DNA of 64,000 nt from Omphiscola glabra (GCA_964017045.1 OZ024798.1:10189793-10253792); one strand, 5' to 3'. Shown: positions 25,001-35,576, counted from the stretch's first letter. Notes: generated by a model from the sequence alone, not told the origin. Made by a program: numbers and translations.

Positions 25001-28000
25001 CCTCAACTGGATAGAGATGCCCCCTTGACAATATAAGTCCTATAAATATGCCTCAAGGCATAAGCACTCTATTTAAGTAATTTATGCTATGTGTTACACT
25101 AAATATCACCCAAATGTTTATGAGAGAGACCAATAGGTATGCAGACAACATTCTCAGTAACACCTAGCAACAGAGAATGTCCCTAGGTCATAAATGGGGG
25201 CCTGTTACAGTAGCAACTGAAAAATAGCCAGTGCCAGAGGTGTCTGAAGGTCCCCCATCGACTTATTTTTAGGCCTTATTCAGGCTTCATCCATAAAAAA
25301 TTGACACAATTGATACAATTAAGTCATGTTTATTCTAAGTTTAACAAAAAATTACATGCATAAATTATGCAAATCGAGATAGCTCATTTGCATAAATGTT
25401 ACGATTTCAATGCGATTTTTAAAAAGTTTGCATTAGTTCAGTCAATTTCATACAAGAAAATATATAGTTTATTTTTTATAAATTATTTTTGCCATGCAAG
25501 GGCCGAGCTCGTAAAAAGTGCTCCGTCTTTTTGGCACATACACCCCAAAAGGCTTTGCCCCAAAGGCCCATATGTTACTATGTTATTTGATCTAGTTCTT
25601 TTGTTCACAGGCTCATCCATGATTTTGCAGAATAATTATGTGTTGTCTCTCGTCAGAGAGAAAGAGAGAGAGAGAGAGAGAGACAGTAAGATAGAAAGAG
25701 AGAAAAAGAGTTAAATATAATATATAGAGAGAGATAAGTTAGAAAGAGAGAATAGGATAAAAGAGGCAAAAAGATTATAGAAAGAAAGACAAAGAGAACG
25801 ACAAGACCGAAAGAGAGATACAAAGATGGAAAGAAAGAAAGAGATATGTAATAAGATATAAAGAGAGAAAAAGGGAGAGATGTATGATAGAAGGATAGAA
25901 AATGAGACAGAGATACTATAGAAAGAGAAAAAGAAGAGATAAGATAGATAGAGAGTTAAGGAAAGAGGGAAATAAGATAGCAAGAAAGAAACAGAGATAG
26001 AATAAGATAGAATGAGAGAAAAAGATAGAGAGGAGTGAGAGAGAGAGATCGGAAGGCACCATAGAAGAGGTTACACGCTCAAACGAATAACCAATTTAAC
26101 CAAGCTGATTGAAGATATTAAAAATATGTTAGTTAATGTCGAAGTTAAATCCATTTTAAAGATAAAATAAAGTTTCACAGATTTAAACATTTAGTATTTA
26201 AAATAAGCCAATGGTCACATCACGTTCGATTTTTTTAATACTTTTCTAAACACCCCCCCCCCCCACACCTTTTAACAACCCACCCCTTTCCCATTTTTCT
26301 ATAGTTGAAATTCGTTGTACAGAAAAAAATAAATAAAATTGCAATCAAAGGTTTTAATTAACATTCACCTACCCATTGGCTTACAGTGGTGTTCTAAAGT
26401 GATACCCCTGATGGGGAGTGAGCCATCATCATATTTATATCTCTTTATGTATGCCAAGGAAGACGTCATTTCACAAATACGTTTTCTACTGCAGTCTCTT
26501 CTTATGGCCGCCTCAAAGTTTTTTTCTGAGAATGAAGCCTTGCCAACACCACCCCGACGGCTCTGTTCTCATGTAAATGAAATGATTGAAATGCATTAAT
26601 TTGACAGTGACACGTATCCGTATGTGATTGGTTTCTTTCATGAAATTCTTTTACACGTTCCCACATCGGAATCACACCGAGTCGTACACAAGTCCCTTTT
26701 CATTATGTTTACTCGCCGTTGTAAGATTAGAGACTTTAATCTCTTATTTGTCTAAATGGCTGGTTGACAAACAGTACACAACAAACGGCGATACCATAAA
26801 TTACATGCAATAACAAAGAAACGATACTCAAACTAGGGCTAATTACAATTAATAATTTTATTAGAGAGAGTGTTTGGCACCCGGGGACAAAATTCACCCC
26901 CACCCCGTTTCATTTCTGAAACCCATTAAATTCATCAACTAACTACTATTAAAGCCCACTATGGTGCCCCAAAGACAGGCGCCCGGGGACATCTGACCCC
27001 TTTACCCCCCCTCCAGCTACGCCACTGGCATTGCCCCCCCCCCCCACTGAAAATCCAAATTGCGCACCCCCCACCCAGCCCCAGGAAAATGTCTGAAAGA
27101 AACACTGCCGCCATCTCTTGTGACGATAATGGTGCCAAGCTGTATCTTCCACACATGAAGATGGGTTGACGCGATGAGTGGAGAGAGGGGATTTTGCTTC
27201 TCTGTGGAACCAGCTCCTCGCCCTAAAAATAAAAGTTCCAGGCCTTGTCCTGTCGTCCTGCGTACTCTAAGCCATTGTCACTTTGTGACGAACGGATGAC
27301 AATTTAAATTTTTTTTTTTTTAATTTAATTGGCAATATATGTATTTTAATTAACCCTATTTGCGTATGTGTTTAATGACATTTCTTCTACTTTCTCTTTA
27401 TAATATACCCTGGCATAACATTTTTAAGGTAGAAGGATTAAGTTGAATATGATCTGTTTTATTTACGATTAACGTGCACAATTTCAAGATAATAAATCAC
27501 GATTTTTTTCTTAGACTAAATAATTTTTTTTCCCCCAAAGCTTCTCAGCGCGATCTGTCTAAAAGAGCCAAAGCTCAAAGATGTTTTTTTTTCCCAGAAG
27601 TATGAAACGTACATCTTACTTTAGAAAAAAAAAAGTACAGAACAGTTTTGTGTGACGTTACTGCCGCCAAGCTTGTGAGACCGAGTTAAGCTGTGGTCTT
27701 CTGGCAGTGTGGGCAAAGCGTGTACGGACAATTAGGCCTCGTTGACGACTGGAAGAGGAGCTGCCTGAAATTCCGGAGTCACCACAGTTGATATGGAGGG
27801 CACCGCTAACCACTTAAATCGGTTGTGTTATTTTTTGTTAATATAATATGTAGAAACCGACCGAAAGGGATTTTTTCTCATTTCGGCCGAAACCGAAACC
27901 AGACTGAAAGTTAAAAATTACTTTCGGTTGAAACCGAAGCCGAAACCAAAAACTTCATGAGACTTTTGGCTGAAATGGAAAGATTTAGATATTTTGAAAT

Positions 28001-31000
28001 TGGTTCACGCGTACATTCTGCATATATCGAAAAATTATGAGGTAAAGTATCAATATTTAATTTTATATTTTTTAATTAAAAAAATGATATCATCGTGAAT
28101 ATTAATAAATAAACATTTAATGAACACTTTGGCTTTTACCATTTTAATTTAAAATTGTTTAAAATGTTTTTTAAGTAGTATGGTAGGAAAATATTTTGAC
28201 CGGGTTGAGGGGGGAGGGGCACAAATCATGCAAAATAGATCAGATTAGAGGCTAATGATCAGATAAAATCTGAGTTATATAATAATTTAAAATGTACTCA
28301 TACAGTAATATGATAATTAAATAAAATATTTGTTGTTATAAATGGTTAGTTATCATAGATATACATTGTTACACCAGCTTACATTTCTTGTGAACATTAT
28401 ATCCTCGATGAAGAAGCCCTTGCCCCGTTTACATTGCTTTGGCGTTTCTGAGCAAGTAAATCTCTGGTTTTCATCGCACTTTATGTAATTTGTTGTGCTA
28501 TGAGCACCTGTAACACACGAGTAAATTAGTTTATGTTTTCGATTTGATTTTTGTGCATGCAATAGAAAAAAAATGGTATCTTGTAACTTTTGTTAAATCA
28601 AATATTTTTTTTTTTTATATTCTCAATAATTTCTGGTCAATAGGAATTGAAAGGTATAGAAGTCGTATTCGGAATTCAAAGAATCCTTTTAAAACATGAA
28701 TCGACTATTTCTTGACGCTAACATAATTTTTTTTTTTAAAATTCACTCGATTTCGAGTATTTACGGCATCTTGAATACATCATTTATGACTATTTCCTTA
28801 CACTCTTCATCCCTTCTTTCACCCGTACTTTCCCTTGCATGTCCACGATTCAGTTGTCTACCCCTTATAAATCTTATAGGCAACCATCATTTTTTTTTAA
28901 AAGTCTGCTAAGTACAGATTCTTCATAGCCGCTGACAACTTACAAATCCTGTCAACTTAAAGCTTAATGTAAAAAAATAAATAAATCAATAAATACTTTG
29001 CATCGCCCATTCACCAGCGAGTAATTTATAGTTTCAATCTTACGACAGCAGAAAGACGCATATCTTAATATTGACATCTTTTGTCTTTTGCTTGGCATAA
29101 TTTATTTAAGTACTGTATAGACTACATCGATCGTGTACAGTTATGTATAGACTATATAGAAAGTGTACTGTTATGTATAGACTATATAGAAAGTGTACTG
29201 TTATGCATAGACTATATAGAAAGTGTACTGTTATGCATATACTATAATATAGAAAGTGTACTGTTATGCATAGACTATAATATAGAAAGTGTACTGTTAT
29301 GTATAGACTACATCGAAAATGTATAGACTATTAACCAGGGGCGTCTAAAAAAGGGGAAAGGAAGCAGATGCTTCCAATCTGAGTTGTAGCGGAAAAATAC
29401 CACCTTCCCACGCCTGTTTTTGAATATCTCCATAAAATGAATAAGGAAAAACTACCCGATATTTGTTATTATTATTAAAAAAAATTGTTTTCGGTGGGTT
29501 TTTGGGGTTTTGTTACCATGAACAAAATATATTTTAAATGCCTGGCCTAGTGCTGGGAATTGCATAGCAATCCTCTAGTGTGGTACGACACATGTTTTCA
29601 CATCCAGCCGTCCGACCAATAGTTGAAATTTAAGAACTGAAGCTAAAATAAATATTCTAGGGCTACTAAAATTCATTATTTGAACAATCCCTGGATTTGA
29701 TAATCTGATTTGCTGAAGAATGTGAAGAATTGTTGAGTTGCTAGCGAAACTGTAGTCGTTTTTATTGAATAGTCAATACTTTTATAACAATTTTTAAACT
29801 GTAGATTTTTGTAACACAGTAAAACATCCGTTTGGCGACTCTCTCTTAAAGTCTTAAACGACTTCCTCCAATATTCGACCGAAAAAAATTCACTGATATT
29901 TTTTTTACTATATATATACGACTCCCTCTAAAACGCGATTTGCGACCTTCAAATAATTCAATTTTACGACCTAAAAATTCAGATTCAAAAGCAATGCTAT
30001 ATTTGCGCGTTTGAAGAAAAATGCTTCGTTTACAGCTTTTAACGGCCGGCGATGACTAAAGCGGCGAGGAAATAGTGAAGGGGAAATAACTCTTGGACAT
30101 TTCAACTTCTCCACTGCCTTGAAATACTCCAAGGAGTGACCAGATTTGCCCTGAGCAGGGGGGGGGGGGGGCGTTCAGACCTTGCCGACACCAAGTCACG
30201 TGTTAAAAGTTATTATACTAAAAGAACATGCACGGGTGGGGGGGGGGGGGGAGAGGGGGGGAAGGGGGGGGTCATGCAAAAAAAAAAAAAAACCCACACG
30301 AAATAATAGCTTTCTTTCAACAAAAAGATAATTATTCAATGATTGAATAAAAATAATTACAACACTATTAATGCGCTTATTCTTATAGATAAATAGTTAG
30401 TTATAACTCTAAGCATGCACTCAAAACTTACACACGCTTTTAAAAGACTACCATACCGTATACCAGCACTGATTTTTATTTATTTTGGAATTAATGAGGA
30501 GCAGGAAGATAGCGACTGTCATGGTCGTGAGACATAGATTAATCTCTATATTTCTGAAAGAAAGATGGCAGATACTGCCTACACTTAAAAGTACGTGAAC
30601 TTTTTGTATTTATTCTTCTCTATGTTTAGGGCCCACGATCGATGTATTTATTTTACTAGTCTGCTCAATTTACATTTTATAAATGTCGTTTTTCAAAAAT
30701 GCCCTGCCTCTTTTTTTACGAACCCCCTCCAATTTACGACCTCGTTTTAATATGGCAATTTGAAAGTCGTAAAACGAATGTTTTACGGTACTCATATTTA
30801 TAATTAACTCCTGAATTTAACACCAATACCCTTACACACACACAGAGAATTTAAGAAGTCCAAGACCTAGAGGGGGAAAAAGGGGGGGGGGGTCTTCTAC
30901 TTCTCAGGGGGGAGACAGACGCCTCCGGGCTATTTAGATGCAGACACTACACACTCTACACGGTTACCGGAAATTTGATCGAATGAAATTTGGTCGACGG

Positions 31001-31571
31001 AAAATTAATCGACGGTAGTTTGATCGAACGGAACTTTGGTGGAATCTTTTTTTCAGCCCAGACGTTAAAATTTTCTTCAAATTTCTTTTTGAACGCACTA
31101 TACTATATAGTAAAACAAAATAATGCGTTCAAAAAGAAATTTGACGCAAAATTTTAACGTATAAATTAAAAAAACGATTCGACCAAATTTCCGTTCGATC
31201 AAATTTCCGTCGATCAATTTTCCGTCGACCAAATTTCTTTCGATCAAATTTCCGGATACGCACTCTACACAGCTGTAAATCGGGTAAGAAAAACAAAACT
31301 AGGCGCAATTTCATTACGCAGCTAAATTTTGAGTGTGCATTTATTATGAAAGACGTGGACGTACTTTTCTCTAACTATTACATAGACGTCAATCTCATTT
31401 AGTGGAATCAGATAATACATAGGCGAGGTTGAATGGTCAATTTGTTTTTAAAAAAGTGTTAAAATACAAAGCAAATTAATTTTTCTCTTACATAGCTAAA
31501 TAATGAAAACTGATACCTGGATTTGTGAGAGCCCAAAGTAGCAATGTCCAGCTCAGGGAATACACTTGCAT
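10057..31571 (-). CDS. Type I membrane receptor, Cys-containing/Ig-like ectodomain, ITAM-like tail
   Basis: Core exons on the minus strand: 31571-31517 (ATG at 31571-31569), 26525-26373, 24145-23881, 22407-22319, 19935-19897, 18801-18614, 11245-10809 and 10189-10057. They join in phase and total 1359 nt (452 residues plus stop). Residues 1-18 are a signal peptide (MQVYSLSWTLLLWALTNP). The ectodomain has scattered cysteines and Asn-glycosylation sites and ends in an Asp/Glu-rich stalk (about 200-236). One membrane helix follows (about 237-261). The tail of about 190 residues has Y291 (YCEI), Y331 (YSEL), Y405/406 (YYLA), and Y423 and Y433 in YSTL-x6-YSHL. That last spacing matches an ITAM, which implies signalling by Src-family/Syk-type kinases if functional. 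The Ig-like call is weak (exon patterns only). I recognise no named orthologue. Introns are full of repeats. Confidence 0.65.
10470..10676 (+). repeat. About 54-bp tandem repeat, 4 copies
   Basis: Unit around GCTGACTGCATTTGTATTAG...AACAAGTTGTCCAGCTTC. It lies in the last intron of the receptor gene. Confidence 0.9.
12118..13345 (+). repeat. 20-bp G-rich minisatellite (about 61 copies)
   Basis: Unit CTTGGGCTGGCAGGTAGGGT, with GGTTGGGT, GATGG and AGATAGGG variants and some 19-bp units. Three units make 60 bp, so the frame stays open on the minus strand for 438 codons of Pro/Gln/Asp-rich repeat. There is no initiation or splice context, so I treat this as a non-coding array inside the receptor intron. 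Regular GGG runs suggest G-quadruplex potential on the plus strand. Confidence 0.95.
13338..13557 (+). repeat. 46-47-bp tandem repeat, about 5 copies
   Basis: Unit containing GACTGTCAATAAGACTATTG and ATGGCCGGCAGGTTGG. It directly abuts the 20-bp array and shares its GGCAGGT core, so one may derive from the other. Confidence 0.9.
13560..14814. other. Receptor intron sequence without gene
   Basis: Contains a poly(T) run (about 13961-13975) and a poly(G) run (about 14108-14121). A moderately GC-rich patch at about 14420-14530 may be an old transposon piece. No splice-bounded open frame could be supported. Confidence 0.5.
14815..15097 (+). repeat. About 71-bp tandem repeat, 4 copies
   Basis: Unit containing AAAACTTCCAGGATACACAT, AAGCAATTTAAAGTGCATGC and AGCGTGCCGACAGTAGCACT. 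The first copy is diverged. It runs straight into the 25-bp array. Confidence 0.9.
15098..17231 (+). repeat. 25-bp minisatellite, about 2.1 kb (about 85 copies)
   Basis: Unit ACGACCCTGAGTAAGACAGC plus AGGTT. Variants differ mainly at two sites (ACGACC/GCGACC and CCCTGAG/CCATGAG). CCATGAG units dominate the distal end (after about 16540) and GCGACC units the middle, which shows regional homogenisation. This is the longest array in the window and lies in the large receptor intron between exons 18614 and 11245. Confidence 0.97.
17750..17847 (-). other. Possible alternative exon in the receptor intron (weak)
   Basis: Minus strand: a pyrimidine tract plus CAAAG, then an open segment (contains TTQPGKGDTIRQDVYVEGNV) ending in TAA at 17750-17752. 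A donor-like GAG|GTCTTAG inside it would leave phase 0, matching the next receptor exon. The entry phase does not fit the transmembrane exon's best donor. It may be an isoform-specific tail or chance. Confidence 0.2.
17946..18125 (+). repeat. About 56-bp tandem repeat, 3 copies
   Basis: Three imperfect units containing ACACAGAATGACA and GCCAGATGATCATGT-like sequence, in the receptor intron just downstream of the transmembrane exon. Confidence 0.85.
18500..18640 (-). repeat. Triplicated end of the transmembrane exon with its donor
   Basis: On the minus strand the end of receptor exon 7 and its donor (GTGTGTCGG|GTGTAAGT) recur twice downstream in imperfect copies (GTGTGTCGT followed by GTGTAAGT, then by GTGTAATG). 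Spacing is about 46-54 bp. The middle copy keeps the GTAAGT donor; the last has lost it. Confidence 0.75.
20607..20680 (+). mobile_element. Tiny hAT-type foldback MITE (74 bp)
   Basis: Terminal inverted repeats CAGTGGCGTAGCTAGGG and CTAGCTACGCCACTG are flanked by near-identical 8-bp duplications, GCATAGAC (20599-20606) and GCTTAGAC (20681-20688). An 8-bp target duplication is typical of hAT transposons. It shares ends with the larger element at 21374-22257. Confidence 0.8.
20880..21245 (+). repeat. About 22-24-bp tandem repeat (about 16 copies)
   Basis: Degenerate unit TACGTCTATACCATCAAATT with many substitutions and length changes; an older array than its neighbours. It lies in a receptor intron. 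Confidence 0.9.
21534..21602 (-). other. Candidate alternative Ig-like exon of the receptor
   Basis: Minus strand, inside the hAT-type element: acceptor-like GGTCTTCGAAG, then an open segment beginning with Cys (CKPVNHLININIS) and ending WNGYMCKIE before GAG|GTGTGT. The pattern G-Y-x-C resembles the F strand of an Ig domain. It accepts phase 2 like exon 22407-22319. Its strongest donor is phase 0, and a weaker one at 21530 would be phase 1. Because it overlaps a transposon, chance is a serious alternative. Confidence 0.25.
21742..22055 (-). pseudogene. Non-LTR retrotransposon C-terminal fragment (broken)
   Basis: The minus strand reads the C-terminal tail common to many invertebrate non-LTR elements: IGHTLRKP, then WNPQGKRKRGRPKNTWRRE, TWKQLERKVQDRDEW and VDGLCPRRGKKA, then stop (21742-21744). 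An in-frame TAG precedes IGHTLRKP. The reverse-transcriptase core is absent, so this is a dead fragment. Confidence 0.8.
22687..22770 (+). repeat. Duplicated segment, copy 1 (copy 2 at 25565-25650)
   Basis: Segment starting GCCCATATGTTACTATGTTA and ending TTTTGCAGAATAATTATG. It recurs with few differences at 25565-25650, about 2.9 kb away on the same strand. Part of the unit is also repeated just upstream (22657-22690). Both copies lie in receptor introns. Confidence 0.8.
23346..23510 (+). repeat. 24-bp tandem repeat, about 7 copies
   Basis: Unit AAAGCAATGGTCCCAAGATA plus ACAA, in the intron just downstream of the receptor exon at 24145-23881. Confidence 0.9.
24841..25038 (+). pseudogene. 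Decayed transposase-like N-terminus (tentative)
   Basis: Plus strand: MSDSDTEQTVLID, an in-frame stop, then after a shift SSESDTDDNNQEINEVDQYD and SPWFIVRG. A Ser/Asp/Glu-rich start followed by a short basic/aromatic stretch is seen in some DNA-transposon transposases, for example PiggyBac-derived ones. No catalytic region is visible and stops follow. The identification is only suggestive. Confidence 0.25.
25660..26060 (+). repeat. Purine-rich (GA)n microsatellite, about 0.4 kb
   Basis: GAGA/AAGA-rich strand with few pyrimidines. The open frame on the opposite strand is a low-complexity artefact. Such mirror-type purine tracts can form triplex DNA. Confidence 0.9.
26860..27030 (+). mobile_element. 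Partial hAT-family repeat copy
   Basis: Ends in CCAGCTACGCCACTGG, the same terminus as the elements at 20607 and 21374. Internal text (GGTGCC... and GGGGACATCTG) matches the degenerate copy at 45653-45846. No left terminus could be found, so it is a remnant. Confidence 0.5.
27836..27985 (+). repeat. Degenerate CCGAAACC-rich repeat
   Basis: Irregular copies of CCGAAACC and TTTCGGCCGAAA-like words over about 150 bp, a pattern seen in old invertebrate interspersed repeats. No coding content is seen. Confidence 0.45.
28383..28507 (-). CDS. Candidate extra ectodomain exon of the receptor (phase unresolved)
   Basis: Between receptor exons 1 and 3 on the minus strand, an acceptor (GTTACAG) is followed by an open, Cys-bearing segment (contains YIKCDENQRFTCSE and CKRGKGFFIED) and a strong donor AAT|GTAAGC. 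It accepts the phase of the signal-peptide exon (giving Gly). It ends in phase 0, while the next recognised exon needs phase 1. Either another exon is missing, a weaker or GC donor is used, or this exon belongs to an alternative isoform. Confidence 0.45.
29100..29335 (+). repeat. About 30-bp tandem repeat, 8 copies
   Basis: Unit TATAGACTATATAGAAAGTG plus TACTGTTATG, in the first receptor intron. Confidence 0.9.
30967..31255 (+). mobile_element. Foldback element (long inverted repeat)
   Basis: Left arm CCGGAAATTTGATCGAATGA..., right arm ...TCGATCAAATTTCCGG. Arms of roughly 80-90 bp contain internal short repeats of GATCGAA/GTCGACGG words. A second inner palindrome lies in the centre (CTTTTTGAACGCA against TGCGTTCAAAAAG). 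Direct CACTCTACAC words lie near both flanks, but no clean target duplication is visible. Confidence 0.75.
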
Positions 31572-31889
31572 CTTACACGAGAAAGCTTCACGTGACATCG
31601 CTTGGCGATAATACTAAAGTCAGCCAATCACCTGTCATCATCTAACAAACATTATCATGCCGTCTGTCTTGGCCTAAAAACTCATCGAAGGATAGGATTA
31701 TAACGCAGCAATACACATAGAAAATGTTCCAAAGAATCAATTCATGTGATTAATACAAGTGAAATGAACGACGTTAAAAATAAACTGAGTTGATCTTGTA
31801 GATTTAGGGGCGTCAATAATGTGTAAGATGTTTTTATTTCGTCTCTGATGTAACACGTTGACGCGATTCGAGACAATTAACGTCTACAT

Positions 31890-32300
31890 TTGTCGGCTGT
31901 CTCAAAGTCTTTACATGTATCACAACTATAAATGTATATATTGGGTGACTGTCTCAAAATCTTTACATGTATCACAACTATAAATGTCTATATTGGGTGA
32001 CTGTCTCAAAATCTTTACATGTATCACAACTATAAATGTATATATTTGCTGACTTTCTCAATGTCTTTTCATGTATCACAACTACGACCGTCCATATTGG
32101 GTAACTGTCTCAAAGTCTTAACATGTATCATAACATGACCGTCCATATTGGGTGACTGTCTCAAAGTCTTAACATGTATCACAACATGACCGTCTATATC
32201 GGGTGTCTGTCTCAATTTCTTTACATGTATCACAACTATGACCGTCCATATTGGGTGACTGTCTCAAAGTCTTTACATGTATCATATCTATGAACGTCAA
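31890..32300 (+). repeat. About 52-bp tandem repeat, 8 copies
   Basis: Unit containing TGACTGTCTCAAAATCTTTA and CATGTATCACAACTATAAAT, upstream (5') of the receptor start codon. Confidence 0.9.
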
Positions 32301-32419
32301 CATGTACCATATTTTTTTTAATTAAAAAAAATGCTTTTAACCAATCTAGAAAAATATTTCTTACATAAAAATATTGAAACATTTTTAACATTCAGTTGTA
32401 TCCAAATATAAGCATAAAT

Positions 32420-32800
32420 TAAATTAAATATTTAATATCCAACAAACATTAAATAAAATATATAGATCCTGGTTTATGAGCTAGTAATATCCAACAAACT
32501 TTCAATAAATTACATAGATCCTGGTTTAAGAGCTAGTAATATATCCAACAAACTTTCAATAAATTACATAGATCCTGGTTTATGAGCTAGTAATATCCAA
32601 CAAACATTTAATAAATTACATCGATCCTGGTTTACGAGCTAGTAATATCCAACAAACTTTCAATAAATTACATAGATCCTTGTTTATGAGCTAGTAATAT
32701 CCAACAAACTTTCAATAAATTACATAGATCCTGGTTTATGAGCTAGTAATATCCAACAAACTTTCAATAAATTACATAGATCCTGGTTTACGAGTTACGT
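32420..32800 (+). repeat. About 52-bp tandem repeat, 7 copies
   Basis: Unit containing TATCCAACAAACTTTCAATA and ATTACATAGATCCTGGTTTA, 5' of the receptor gene. Confidence 0.9.
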
Positions 32801-33529
32801 TGTAACCGATAATAAAAAGTCGAAAAAATGATAAATTTTTATTTCATATAACTAATGATAAGAAGCTAAGAATGGTCTGTAAAGTAATTTCATTGTTACT
32901 GTAAAATTGATACGGATTGCTTATTTTACAAGAATGAACAAGCAGAGGCGACGCCTTGGGGGGTATTTAATCTCATTTAACTTGATAGTCGTGTTTCGTG
33001 ATTCATATATATTGTGGTGAATCTAAATTTTAATTCGCCCCTACTGTGGCTATTTTTGGAAAATACAAATGTTGCCCACCTTGACCCAGAAATGATTATT
33101 CAACAACGATTCATTTCGCAACGTTCAGACGGCAAAGTGAATGAACAACCCAGCACAATGTTCTCATGTAATGAGCAAAGCTATTTTACGCACCGTACAC
33201 AGCAGAGACGTTCATTTTTGTGCACCATTAAAAAAAAAAAAAGAAGACATTAAAGATTTTGGACCGACCTAGCAGCAGAACAAAAAAATCATGTTTACAG
33301 TTTAAATTTTGAAAAAAACTTACGGAAAAACACGAACGTGGATCTCCGGACACAGGCATTCCCAATATCCCGAATTGCGTGTCTTCCACCCTGCACAATC
33401 TCAGGAACACAGTTTTATAAAAAAAAACAAATCCTTTATAAGTACTGACATCTCACTACTTACGACACACTGCATCCAATTACTGCAATGTAAGGATGTA
33501 GCAAGGGATCACTTTGTGTGTGTGTCTCA

Positions 33530-33571
<42 letters not shown>

Positions 33572-33971
33572 TCCTAATCAAACGTAATTAAATGTAAATA
33601 TGTTTTTCAAGTTATGAGAAAATAAAATAATATATGCATATAAAAAAAGCAACGAGAGAGAGAAGACTAAAGACAACAACAACAACATATACTTCCTGAT
33701 GATAAACTAATTTTACTTGTATCATTTGTCATTCTCTCCTGGTCACTCAACTTTAAAGTGGCAGGATATCACGAAATATGTAGACATTCTTTCTCCCCCC
33801 CTCCTCTCCTTCTTTCTCTCCCTCCCTCTCTATCTGTGTCCCCCCCTTTTTTCCATTAACCAATGGAATTATTTTAAAACCGGATTATACAATTGACTTA
33901 TAAAGACGGTCTAATGTTATCAAAGGAAACCTTGAGCAGCCTAACACTTAATTCTACGGCACAGTTATTAC
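32801..33971. other. Intergenic DNA with CT/CA microsatellite
   Basis: No supported gene. A (CT)n followed by (CA)n tract lies at about 33525-33567, and pyrimidine-rich runs at about 33790-33850. Open frames here are short and unrelated to known proteins. Confidence 0.5.
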
Positions 33972-34155
33972 CAGGGCCGGCCTTAGGCCACTGCAACCTA
34001 GCGGCCGCAGTGGGCCCCGCACTTCCATAGGCCCCGCGCTAATTTATTTTCTAATACAAAATCTTAATTTTCACTTCTTATCCTTATCCCTACCCAGACT
34101 GGGCCCCGCGCAATCCGTTTCGCATAGGGCCCCGCAATTGTTAGGGCCGGCCCTG
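33972..34155 (+). mobile_element. hAT-type MITE with CAGGGCCGGCC ends
   Basis: Inverted ends CAGGGCCGGCCTTAGG and TTAGGGCCGGCCCTG bound 184 bp rich in GGGCCCCGC words. The flanks are GTTATTAC (33964-33971) and GCTATTAC (34156-34163), an 8-bp duplication with one change. No coding capacity. Confidence 0.8.
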
Positions 34156-34849
34156 GCTATTACCATCTACCTGTCCAACGTCACCAATGTGATCTCGGTT
34201 TATTGATTTGAGTTGGTTTGATTGTCACTGTGCTCATACCATACGTTCTACAGTGTCAAACTACGTCACATGATTCAAGTGGAAGTGATCGCTAAATTGT
34301 TTTTTTTTCATTTTGGATTTCTATCACAATTGAATTCGACGTCATCCCAGTCTCTCCAGTCCATGTTATATACGGATATATATATATATACCAAAGAATG
34401 TTTCGGTAACATGTATCAGTATCACTCGATCCCTCTCTTTAGTCCATGTTATAAAGTGATATATATATATACCAGTAGCATGCATTACTTCGTCCCTCTC
34501 CCTCCAGTCTATGTTATAAACATGATATAAATACCAATGAATGTCTCAGTTAAGTATCGTATCTTACTTTCAGCCTAAAGTCTAATTCTTTTCAAATCAA
34601 ATAGACTACCCACAAAACAACTTTTTTTCCCCCTTTATTCGCCCCATCCATTAGCACTCAAACAATGTTAAATAAAACCTTTCAATACTAAATCAATCAA
34701 GAACTATTCGTTTGTTTGTAATGTGCTTCGATGTTGTACATGAAAAGGACTAAGTCATTACCGCGTAGCTCACAATGTTTCAGCTCCGTACTAATTAAAA
34801 CCTTGGAGATTTTTTGCCTTAAGGAATGTACATTAACTATGTACGTGTC

Positions 34850-35350
34850 ATGATAATGTGTGCATATGTCACGGTATGTGTACACGTGTCACAGTATTGT
34901 GTGCATATGTCACGGTAATGTGTGCATGTAGCACGGTAATGTGTGCACATGTTACGGTAATGTGTGCATGTAGCACGGTAATGTGTGCACATGTTACGGT
35001 AATGTGTGCATATGTCACGGTAATGTGTGCACATGTTACGGTAATGTGTGCATGTAGCACGGTAATGTGTGCACATGTTACGGTAATGTGTGCATATGTC
35101 ACGGTAATGTGTGCATGCATCACGGTAGTGTGTTTATGTGTCACGGTAATGTGTGCATGTAATATGGTAATGCGTGCATTTGTCACGGTAATGTGTGCAT
35201 GTAGCACGGTAATGTGAGCACATGTTACGGTATTGTGTGCATGTATCACAGTAATGTGTGTGTGTGTGTCATGGTAATGTAAGCACGTGTTACGGTAATG
35301 TGTGCATGCATCACGGTAATGTGTGTATGTGTAGCAGTTATGTGTCCATG
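34850..35350 (+). repeat. 21-bp minisatellite (about 23 copies)
   Basis: Unit GGTAATGTGTGCATGTAGCA plus C, with alternating GCACATGTTAC, GCATATGTCAC and GCATGTAGCAC subtypes that form higher-order patterns. The 21-bp period keeps frames open on both strands; no gene is inferred. Confidence 0.95.
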
Positions 35351-35576
35351 TGTCACATTAATGAGGGACTTTGAGGCTTCTTTGCAAAAAAAACAACAAA
35401 AAACAACAACAAGAAAAGCAACAAACAAAATATCACAACAGTGTTAAAGAGTTGTTAGTTGTTAATTTTCCCATTTAACAAACACCTGACAGTTAAACGC
35501 ATTAAAAAACAAACAAAAACTTTACAATTAGACAATTTCTTTCCTGGTCGTCTAAGCTGCAGACGTGTCAATCACT

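Noticed and set aside
26959..27156. Minus-strand open frame starting MCGRYSLAP, reminiscent of the SRAP/HMCES start (MCGR)
   Set aside because: The similarity stops after a few residues, the frame runs into a poly(G) tract and transposon remnant, and no SRAP catalytic or DNA-binding residues follow.
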